A stretch of DNA of 28,827 nucleotides from Cytophagia bacterium (lineage in GTDB: Bacteria; Bacteroidota; Bacteroidia; UBA7662), in the NCBI GenBank assembly GCA_009926405.1, contig RFOZ01000007.1, positions 1 through 28,827 on the forward strand, written 5' to 3'. Below, piece after piece: positions 22,331-28,827 of the stretch; within the stretch, counting starts at the first letter, position 1, and each line of letters begins with the position of its first letter. A program made the translations under genes and the position numbers. The notes beneath the pieces were generated by a model, which did not search any database, was not told the origin of the DNA, and saw nothing but the letters and a program-made list of their open reading frames with translations.

Positions 22331-24165
22331 GGAAATGCAGCGCGATGATAGAGCCGGCTGACCCCGCTTTCGTTTTGAAGTCGGGGCTGCCATTGCAGGA
22401 CGGGGTCCTGTTTCTCGGTTTGCGCCAGGCCATGGTGAGAGGCCGGCCAACGCAGGGGCAAAAGACCGGGCGCATCGGAAGCACCAAACAAGGCCTGAAC
22501 GGCGGCGGTATAGGCTTCGGGCCTATCCTCGTAGGCACAAAGAATCGTCTCCTTGACCTGCATGCGGGTAAAAGCCAAGGGGTTTCCAAACAACAAATGC
22601 ACCATCCGAACCCCCTTAGCCCGAGCCTTGTCCATCAAACCCTTCCAGCGCTGCAAACGAAGGCTGTCCATCCCCAATCCCGTGGACCATCGCTGACTGG
22701 GCACATGCCAGGCCACCACCCATTCGGGGTAGGTACAAAGGATCGAATCCAAGGACGTTGCACCCGGATGGGCCCAACGAAAATCAGGTTCCGCGGCACC
22801 CTTCCAAGGCCAATGCAAAAAATCAGCCTGGGCATAGAGACCCAAGCGATTGTAGGCATCGCGGGGGGCATCCCCGCCCAAGGCCAGGTACAGCCTTTGG
22901 CCGTCGGGCCTCCGTTCAGGCATGACCGAGCCTGCCGGATTCCATACCGTCAATGCTTTGTTAAAGCACCGTTCTTGGAGCAAGGAAGGCGGGAGCTCGC
23001 GGTTGGTGGCGATGGTTTTCCCTGGACCGTTTGGCGATTCAAGGCCGTTTAGAACATACCGGTATTTGGCGCTTAGAATTCGACGAACCTTTTCATCCAA
23101 GGCCGACTCGGTCCATTCACCGGCGAGGAGCGCTTGTTCAATGCGTTGGACCGCCTTGGGTACATCCGTCACATAAAGCAGGACATCGTTACCGGCCTGC
23201 AGAGCCTTCCACTCCAATTCACCGGGCGGGTAACATTGGCTGGCTCCTTTCATGTTGAGCGCATCGCTGAAGATCACGCCCTTGTATCCCCATTGGCGTC
23301 GAAGGAGCCCCTCCAAGGCCGCAGGATTCAAACTCACCGGCAGGTCCAGCCCACTATCCAACGCGTGCACGATCAAGTGAGCCGACATCATGGAGGGCAA
23401 TCCCAAAAGGCCTCGAAAGGTGCTGAGCTCTAGGCTATCCAATTGCGCCCTGCTCTTGTTCAAGACCGGCAAATCATGGTGGGAGTCCACTTCGGTATCC
23501 CCGTGTCCCGGAAAATGCTTGGCACAAGACATCACACCGGCCTTCTCCAAACCCCGTGCATAGGCCAAAGCCATCGCGAGGACATCGCGGGGTTCAGACC
23601 CAAAGGAACGAAACCCAATCACCGGGTTAAAAGGATTGCTATTCACATCGGCCACCGGGCCAAAACTGATATGCATCCCCAATTCCTTCAGTTCCCTTCC
23701 CATGGCTTCGGCCAAGGCCTCTACCAAAACCGTGTCACGACAGGCCCCCATGGTCATGGCATAAGGGAAACGAGGCCGATCATCCAATCGCATGGCCGCC
23801 CCCCATTCGGCATCCATAGCCATCCAAAGAGGGTGTTTCGATGCTTTTTTGTAGTGTTGTAACAAAGAAAGGAGCTTGCCGCTCTTGCCTTTCATCCAAA
23901 TAAGCCCACCGACTTCGTATTCACGAAGCAAGCCCAAAACCTGGGCATCGGCCGTATCGGCTTGGGCAAAAACAGGAACCATGATGAGCTGACCTATCTT
24001 TTGACGGAGCGTGAGTTGACGCAGGGTGGTCTCAACCCAGGCTTCTTCGCCCTTGTTTGGTTGATTCACCGCCCTGGCAGAGCCTATCCCGAACGCCCAT
24101 AGGGCCAAGCAAAAGGTCCATCCAATGGGCCAAGACCGGCCCCAACAAGTTCCAAGTTTTTGCAT
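22243..24165 (-). CDS. Secreted glycoside hydrolase family 3 protein (beta-N-acetylhexosaminidase-like), N-terminal part
   Basis: 640 residues. Signal peptide: WTFCLALWAFGIGSARA. The GH3 barrel has the NagZ-type acid/base loop KHFPGHGDTEVDSHHDLP (216-233) and the nucleophile Asp301 in IFSDALNMKGAS. Substrate-site segments include DAEWGAAMRLDD and FGPVADVNSNPFNPVIGFRSFG. A GH3 C-terminal domain follows to about residue 605. The last 35 residues (from about AAFPWPIPWW) are wrong-frame sequence. NagZ-like enzymes release N-acetylglucosamine from muropeptides in cell-wall recycling; here the protein is exported. It is divergent from the DUF3784/PH gene with only 23 nt between starts, so the promoter must overlap coding sequence or lie inside the neighbour. 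Confidence 0.93.
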   Translation of the reverse strand: MQKLGTCWGRSWPIGWTFCLALWAFGIGSARAVNQPNKGEEAWVETTLRQLTLRQKIGQLIMVPVFAQADTADAQVLGLLREYEVGGLIWMKGKSGKLLSLLQHYKKASKHPLWMAMDAEWGAAMRLDDRPRFPYAMTMGACRDTVLVEALAEAMGRELKELGMHISFGPVADVNSNPFNPVIGFRSFGSEPRDVLAMALAYARGLEKAGVMSCAKHFPGHGDTEVDSHHDLPVLNKSRAQLDSLELSTFRGLLGLPSMMSAHLIVHALDSGLDLPVSLNPAALEGLLRRQWGYKGVIFSDALNMKGASQCYPPGELEWKALQAGNDVLLYVTDVPKAVQRIEQALLAGEWTESALDEKVRRILSAKYRYVLNGLESPNGPGKTIATNRELPPSLLQERCFNKALTVWNPAGSVMPERRPDGQRLYLALGGDAPRDAYNRLGLYAQADFLHWPWKGAAEPDFRWAHPGATSLDSILCTYPEWVVAWHVPSQRWSTGLGMDSLRLQRWKGLMDKARAKGVRMVHLLFGNPLAFTRMQVKETILCAYEDRPEAYTAAVQALFGASDAPGLLPLRWPASHHGLAQTEKQDPVLQWQPRLQNESGVSRLYHRAAFPWPIPWWRRSGSKVLFRGLNCWSRRENAS

Positions 24166-24188
24166 CCTGGGGTAAATTTAAGGCTGTG

Positions 24189-24977
24189 ATGGAACTCCTC
24201 TTCCTCCCTTTCTTTTTGGCCATCGTCTTTGGGGCCCTGGGACGACTGATAACCCCTGCCAACGCAGGAACCTGGCTGAACGGGTACAACTCGATGTCGG
24301 CTGAAGAACAAACAGCCTTTGACCTTCAAGGATATTTGAGGCTTCAGCGTCGATTTTTTGACGGGTTGGCTTGGGGTCTCCTCCTTGGAGGCCTTCTTGG
24401 CGCCTTGGTTCACAACGGTTTCATCGATCTTTCCGAGGCGAACACGGACCGCTACCGTCGATGGGCCGCCCCCGTTACCCTGTACTGGACCTTGGGTGGA
24501 CTAACTTGGTTTACCTGGACCTACCGAGACCGACTGCCCTCCCCTCGCGGTCTGCGCTTTTTGGCGCCGGGAGTCCTGCTCGGCGCCCTGATACTGGTTT
24601 CGGTTTTGATGTGGGCGGGGGACCGTCCCTCAACGCTCTCGGTGAACCAACAAGGCCTGCGCATCGAAGGGATGTATGGCACCGACCTACCCTGGGAACA
24701 AATAGTTTCGGTGGATACGGTCGCCGAAATACCCCCCATTCGTATGAAAATCAACGGTTTTGCCGATGGTTATTCGGCCAAAGGCTATTTCAAAACCAAA
24801 TCCGGCGCCAAGGTCAAATTGTTTGTTCGTAACAACGAAAAACCCATCCTGCGTATTCAACGTCGGCCCGGTTCCGGACCCAGCAACCAAACCTGCGATC
24901 TGTATTATTCCACCAATGCCGCCCAACTGTATACCCGCATCCTCCAAGCGCAACCCCGCTTATCCAAAGGTCTTTAA
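24189..24977 (+). CDS. DUF3784 / bacterial PH-like domain membrane protein
   Basis: 262 residues from the ATG at 24189; the frame is open further upstream into the divergent GH3 gene without homology. The first part has the DUF3784 signature NGYNSMSAEEQTAFD after helix 1 (LLFLPFFLAIVFGALGRLI). Three more helices follow: FDGLAWGLLLGGLLGALV, AAPVTLYWTLGGLTWFTW and LRFLAPGVLLGALILVSVLMW. The remaining 115 residues are soluble and resemble the bacterial PH domain bPH_5 (LRIEGMYGTDLPWEQI, DGYSAKGYFKTKSGAKVKLFV, YYSTNAAQLYTRIL). The function is unknown; related proteins are small envelope proteins. The 18-nt space to the convergent DUF5916 gene holds part of an 11-bp palindrome (TAGGCCGCCTA). Confidence 0.75.
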   Translation: MELLFLPFFLAIVFGALGRLITPANAGTWLNGYNSMSAEEQTAFDLQGYLRLQRRFFDGLAWGLLLGGLLGALVHNGFIDLSEANTDRYRRWAAPVTLYWTLGGLTWFTWTYRDRLPSPRGLRFLAPGVLLGALILVSVLMWAGDRPSTLSVNQQGLRIEGMYGTDLPWEQIVSVDTVAEIPPIRMKINGFADGYSAKGYFKTKSGAKVKLFVRNNEKPILRIQRRPGSGPSNQTCDLYYSTNAAQLYTRILQAQPRLSKGL

Positions 24978-24995
24978 ATCAGCCAACTAGGCCGC

Positions 24996-27185
24996 CTAAA
25001 CTACAAAGCGCCAAATTAATTTTCCCAAAATCGTTCCCCGCGTCGGCAACCAGGCCTCTTGTTGGGTGCTGTAAATTTGGTTGATAATCAAGAAAAAATC
25101 TTTGCCAATGGACGGGATCACCTGCAGGCGAAAATTCAAATTCAATTCGTCTTGGCTGGAATTCCATTGACCCAAGAGGGATCCAAAAACCTGTGGATTC
25201 AAGGCGTAGGTCATCCGAGTTCCCCATAGATTGGTTTCCAAAGAACCCGCCGGCAACTGGATTCGGTTGTGCTCAAAGCGCAGATTAAAACCCACATAAC
25301 GGCTGCTGCGCCATAGAATTTCGGTTTGGGTTTGGACACTGCGACCATCGTAAAATTCACCCCAGGCCCAACGGCTATCCAAGGCCATTTTGCGCCCTTT
25401 GAAGGTGCGCAGGCGAGCGCTTGATTGCTGCCACCAATACAAACCCTGCGGAATCACCAGACCGGGGGCCAGTACAAAAGGGGCCCTCAAACCTTCTGCA
25501 ACCAAGCCGTGACTCAGGTTCAACGATTCCCCGCTTTTGGTATCCAACCCCAAAACCTGCACGCTGTAATTAAACGATTGAATCGCACCGTTATCGTCGT
25601 ATTGCGTATGCGTTATTTGAACCGGTCGAAAATCGTATTGCCGAACCCAGTGGTTGGACTGCCGGGGTCGGGGTCTGTATCCAACATCGATAAACTGCTC
25701 ACGAAAACCGCGACGTAACAACAACCCTACTTCGGGCTCAAAAGCCTCCGAACCCCGCTGGGCCGATGCAAAAACAGTCCAACGGTCGTTGGGATAATGC
25801 ACAAAAAAACGGTAGGCCGTAGCCCCTGCATCCCAACCTTTATCGGTGGCGTACGTATGCAGAATGGCCCCGCCCAGATCCAAGTTTTTGGAACCCCAAA
25901 GCCTGGAAGTGCTGTACCGTCCGTTGATGCCGTTGGTACTGTGCCAACGATCTCCGGTGATTCGGTTGGTCGTCATAGCCCCTATAACACTCTGGTTTCC
26001 AACATCCTGACGCCAAGAAGCGGTGGTATAATTGGTCGATGCTTGGTTCTCGGTAGCGGCCGTTTGAAGGGACATGAAGCCCAGCGTTCGATGGTCTTCC
26101 TTCCCCAAAAGCCGGGCTCCGGCCAAAATTGGAACCGATTCCCGTTGGTCATCCAAACCCATCCGTCGGGTATAGAAGGGAATAATGCGGTTGCCCCCAA
26201 AACCAAAATTGAAGTAGTCATCCCCTTCCAGGAAAAATTCCCGGAGTTCCGGAAAAAAAAGAGGAAACCTTGTCAGGTTAATCTGTTGTTGGTCGGACTC
26301 CACCTGGGCAAAATCGGTGTTAATTGTCAGGTTTAGGCGGTAGGTCGGGTTTAACAAATAATTAACATCGGCCCCCATCGTGCCTACGGGTCGGCGCTGA
26401 TCCGGTTTGAATTCACCACCTCCCAAGGCATAGGGCTTGATTTCCACCATTTGTTTTTGGGATAAACGATGCAGACCGCGCAGAGCCCCCGCCAGGTTCA
26501 TTTGCTCAATTCGGTGATCCCTGGCCCAGCCTTTCCATCGAACCTGCTCACGCTTGTGCCGAATGTTACGCTCAAAATTGATGCCCCATTCTTGTTCCTC
26601 CAGACCCACCCGGTATTTGAAGGTATAAAGGGGTATTTCAAATTCAGCAAACCAACCTTCGCTGTTCACCGTGGTCTTGACATCCCAAACCCCGTTCCAA
26701 AAAGCATTGGTGGAAGCCCCGTTGTTAAAAATCTGCACATCAGCCCTGGCGCCTACGGGATTGGTAACCAACATGAGGCCGTTCCTCCGGTCCCTGTACG
26801 GATCGATCACCACAATGAAATTATCATCGAGTGTATAATCAAAATCACGACGTAATTCCCTGGCTATAAGGTCATGGGGATTTTGATCGTAACACCAAAC
26901 AGCGATGTACAAGTTGTTATCATCATAGGCTACAGCCACCTCGGTTCGCTCGGTGGAATGAACGCCCAATTGAAGTTCCCTTTGGGTAAAATGCGAGATG
27001 CGCTGTGCTTGTTGCCAAACCGGATCGTCCAATCGCCCGTCCAAACGAGGCACCTGCGATGCAAAGACCGCCTGCATATCGCTGTTACCGGCTGGCACGG
27101 ACAAACCCTGCCCATCCGCGTTCCGGAACAGCACCGCAACCAGAAGGCTCAAGGACCCTATCGCACTAAAAAACCGCTTCTGCAA
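24996..27185 (-). CDS. DUF5916 outer-membrane protein with N-terminal CBM9-like domain
   Basis: 729 residues when started at the TTG at 27185, which gives a proper signal peptide (MQKRFFSAIGSLSLLVAVLF, cleavage near ADGQG). The open frame extends to 27431 but only through metF in another frame. Residues about 35-200 resemble carbohydrate-binding module 9 (VPRLDGRLDDPVWQQAQRI, TEVAVAYDDNNLYIAVWCYD, DDNFIVVIDPYRDRRNG). The rest is DUF5916: DFAQVESDQQQINLTRFPLFFPELREFFLEG, PFYTRRMG, and alternating strands ending KLIWRFVV, as in an outer-membrane beta-barrel. No activity is known for this family, which is common in Bacteroidota. The start lies inside the last codons of metF (20-nt overlap), so expression with metF is likely. 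Confidence 0.9.
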   Translation of the reverse strand: MQKRFFSAIGSLSLLVAVLFRNADGQGLSVPAGNSDMQAVFASQVPRLDGRLDDPVWQQAQRISHFTQRELQLGVHSTERTEVAVAYDDNNLYIAVWCYDQNPHDLIARELRRDFDYTLDDNFIVVIDPYRDRRNGLMLVTNPVGARADVQIFNNGASTNAFWNGVWDVKTTVNSEGWFAEFEIPLYTFKYRVGLEEQEWGINFERNIRHKREQVRWKGWARDHRIEQMNLAGALRGLHRLSQKQMVEIKPYALGGGEFKPDQRRPVGTMGADVNYLLNPTYRLNLTINTDFAQVESDQQQINLTRFPLFFPELREFFLEGDDYFNFGFGGNRIIPFYTRRMGLDDQRESVPILAGARLLGKEDHRTLGFMSLQTAATENQASTNYTTASWRQDVGNQSVIGAMTTNRITGDRWHSTNGINGRYSTSRLWGSKNLDLGGAILHTYATDKGWDAGATAYRFFVHYPNDRWTVFASAQRGSEAFEPEVGLLLRRGFREQFIDVGYRPRPRQSNHWVRQYDFRPVQITHTQYDDNGAIQSFNYSVQVLGLDTKSGESLNLSHGLVAEGLRAPFVLAPGLVIPQGLYWWQQSSARLRTFKGRKMALDSRWAWGEFYDGRSVQTQTEILWRSSRYVGFNLRFEHNRIQLPAGSLETNLWGTRMTYALNPQVFGSLLGQWNSSQDELNLNFRLQVIPSIGKDFFLIINQIYSTQQEAWLPTRGTILGKLIWRFVV

Positions 27186-28122
27186 TGCGCTTGGTGGCTT
27201 GACTTTTGCCCATGGTATAAAAATGCAGGACCGGGACACCCGCCGCTTTGAGTTCCCGGCATTGCTCAATGGCCCATTCGATACCAATCTGGCGTACCGC
27301 CTGCTCGTTGGGTGCTTGTTCCACGGCATCGGCCAAGGCCTCCGGAATATCGATGTGAAAGACCTTGGGCAGCAAGGTGATTTGTTTGAGCGTCGCCAAA
27401 GGTTTGATACCGGGAATAATAGGAATATCAATACCCTCTTTGCGGCAGGTTGCTACAAAATCAAAATAGGCCTTGTTATCAAAAAACATTTGGGTGGTAA
27501 TGAATTTGGCACCCGCCTTGACCTTTTGTTTGAGCCAGCGGATATCCGCTTTGAGATTGGGAGCATCGTGATGCTTTTCGGGGTAGCCGGCCACCCCGAT
27601 GCAAAAATCAGTCGCCGTGGCGTTCACCAATTCATCATCCATGTACCGTCCCTGGTTCATCCGAACCACCTGCTGCAACAATTCCAACGCGTTTTGATTC
27701 CCATCCGGCTGAGGCACAAAGGAGGTTTCGTGTTTGAGGTTATCGCCCCTCAAAACCAACACATTATCAATTCCCAAAAAATGCAGGTCAATTAAGGCGT
27801 TTTCGGTCTCTTCCTTGCTAAATCCCCCACAAATAAGGTGAGGAACCGCATCCACTTTGAAGCGATTCATAATGGCGGCACAAATCGCTACCGTGCCCGG
27901 ACGTTTGCGGGTCGTGATGCGCCGGAAAGTTCCGTCCACCAAAGGTTTAAGCAGAAATTCCTCCCGGTGGTAGGTAACGTCAATAAAGGGAGGCTTGAAC
28001 TCCATGAGAGGCGCAATGCCGTTATAAATTTCGTGAATATCCTGCCCTTTGAGAGGGGGCAGAATTTCAAAAGAAAACAACGTGCGGCCGTTGGCTTCTT
28101 GGATATGGTCGATAATTTTCAT
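27166..28122 (-). CDS. metF: 5,10-methylenetetrahydrofolate reductase
   Basis: 318 residues, normal length. It reduces methylene-THF to methyl-THF with NAD(P)H and FAD, supplying the methyl group for methionine synthase. Motifs: FSFEILPPLKG with the catalytic Glu, FIDVTYHREE, HLICGGFSKEETENAL, NVLVLRGDN, FCIGVAGYPEKHHDAPN, GAKFITTQMFFDN and IPIIPGIKPL. It sits 24 nt after metH, whose enzyme uses its product, so the two are almost certainly co-transcribed. Confidence 0.98.
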   Translation of the reverse strand: MKIIDHIQEANGRTLFSFEILPPLKGQDIHEIYNGIAPLMEFKPPFIDVTYHREEFLLKPLVDGTFRRITTRKRPGTVAICAAIMNRFKVDAVPHLICGGFSKEETENALIDLHFLGIDNVLVLRGDNLKHETSFVPQPDGNQNALELLQQVVRMNQGRYMDDELVNATATDFCIGVAGYPEKHHDAPNLKADIRWLKQKVKAGAKFITTQMFFDNKAYFDFVATCRKEGIDIPIIPGIKPLATLKQITLLPKVFHIDIPEALADAVEQAPNEQAVRQIGIEWAIEQCRELKAAGVPVLHFYTMGKSQATKRIAEAVF

Positions 28123-28146
28123 AACATTTTCTTTAGGAGTCTACAA

Positions 28147-28827
28147 TCATGAAGCGTCCAATAAAACTGGGGCCAACCAGCGACGGGCCTCTTCCACGGT
28201 GATTTTTCTACGCTTGGCATAATCCTCCAATTGGTCTTGACCAATCTTGCCAACCCCAAAATACCGGGCTTCCGGGTGTCCCAAATAAAAACCAGAGACA
28301 GCGGCCGCCGGGGTCATGGCTAAACTTTCCGTTAGTTGCATTCCCAATCGTTTTTCGACGCCCAACATGGCCCAAAGGGTCAGCTTGTCCAGGTGATCGG
28401 GGCAGGCCGGATAACCCGGAGCAGGCCGTATACCCGTGTATTTCTCGGCGATCAAATCCGAATTGCTGAGTTGCTCCATTGGAGCGTAGCCCCAATCCTC
28501 CTGACGAACCTTGGCGTGCAGGGCTTCGGCCAAGGCTTCGGCCAGGCGATCGGCCAAGGCTTTGACCATAATGGCCGAAAAATCATCGTGCTCTTTTTGA
28601 AAAGCAAGCGCCAAGTCTTCCGCACCAAAAATCCCCACTGCAAAAGCACCGGCCCAATCCTGGGTCTCGTTGTTTTGGGGTTTAACAAAATCACTTAAAC
28701 AAAAATTAGGCAAATCCCCGGCCTTGGCCGCCTGTTGCCGTAACAAAGGAAATTCCCATTGTCCGTCCATCACCAAGCGATCATCGTCGGTGGAATAGGC
28801 GGGAAACAATCCCCATACTGCTTTGGC
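28147..28827 (-). CDS. metH: Cobalamin-dependent methionine synthase, C-terminal part (cut by right edge)
   Basis: 226 residues, open to the window edge in the minus-strand reading (begins AKAVWGLFPAYS). This is the activation domain of MetH, which binds S-adenosylmethionine for reductive reactivation. It includes the conserved RPAPGYPACPDH, the GYAPMEQLSN segment, MLGVEKRLGMQLTESLAMTPAAAVSG and the FGVGKIGQDQLEDYAKR block, as in complete C-termini of the family. The cobalamin, pterin and homocysteine domains lie outside the window. Metal-dependent regulation or a riboswitch would be upstream and cannot be assessed here. Confidence 0.96.
   Translation of the reverse strand, partial: AKAVWGLFPAYSTDDDRLVMDGQWEFPLLRQQAAKAGDLPNFCLSDFVKPQNNETQDWAGAFAVGIFGAEDLALAFQKEHDDFSAIMVKALADRLAEALAEALHAKVRQEDWGYAPMEQLSNSDLIAEKYTGIRPAPGYPACPDHLDKLTLWAMLGVEKRLGMQLTESLAMTPAAAVSGFYLGHPEARYFGVGKIGQDQLEDYAKRRKITVEEARRWLAPVLLDAS

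Noticed and set aside
27186..27431. N-terminal extension of the DUF5916 protein
   Set aside because: It lies inside metF in another frame and would bury the signal peptide.

Overview
The window looks like a chromosomal stretch from a free-living member of the Bacteroidota. The evidence is protein content (a secreted DUF5916 protein, a GH3 hydrolase joined to a beta-lactamase-type domain, BshA for bacillithiol, MiaE, a DnaE carrying its own N-terminal exonuclease) and a tRNA promoter with the Bacteroidota pattern TTG-N19-TAnnTTTG. Base composition is mixed, about half G+C by eye. Most genes are on the minus strand; only the histone-like gene, queG and the DUF3784/PH membrane protein are on the plus strand. 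I see no phage, insertion sequence, CRISPR array or defence island.

Layout, left to right. 1-2803: tRNA-Glu -> gap -> pgk -> secreted M28 peptidase (cut by the left edge), transcribed leftward. 2804-3739: a 936-bp AT-rich gap with no convincing gene. 3740-4147: an Ala/Pro/Lys repeat protein resembling histone H1 (plus strand). 4167-7887: priA -> DUF502 membrane protein -> PlsC-type acyltransferase (minus); priA carries a frame break. 7949-8923: queG (plus). 8940-10438: trxA -> miaE -> free-methionine-sulfoxide reductase (minus). 10507-21145: a tightly packed minus-strand run bshA -> ABC ATPase -> ABC permease -> LolA-like periplasmic protein -> lysS -> class I methyltransferase -> dnaE, with several 1-4 nt start/stop overlaps. 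21203-24165: GH3 hydrolase and beta-lactamase-type domains in two overlapping frames, probably one gene broken by an indel. 24189-24977: DUF3784/PH membrane protein (plus). 24996-28827: metH (cut by the right edge) -> metF -> DUF5916 outer-membrane protein (minus).

Functionally this is mostly housekeeping: lower glycolysis, replication and replication restart (DnaE, PriA), tRNA modification (QueG, MiaE), translation (LysRS, tRNA-Glu), thiol and methionine redox (thioredoxin, fRMsr, BshA), one-carbon/methionine synthesis (MetF, MetH) and cell-wall recycling. The points most worth a second look are the frame breaks in priA and in the GH3/beta-lactamase gene, the exonuclease-DnaE fusion, the tandem-repeat histone-like gene beside the large non-coding gap, and the coupling of bshA to an ABC exporter. 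I did not find a clearly new multi-gene system.
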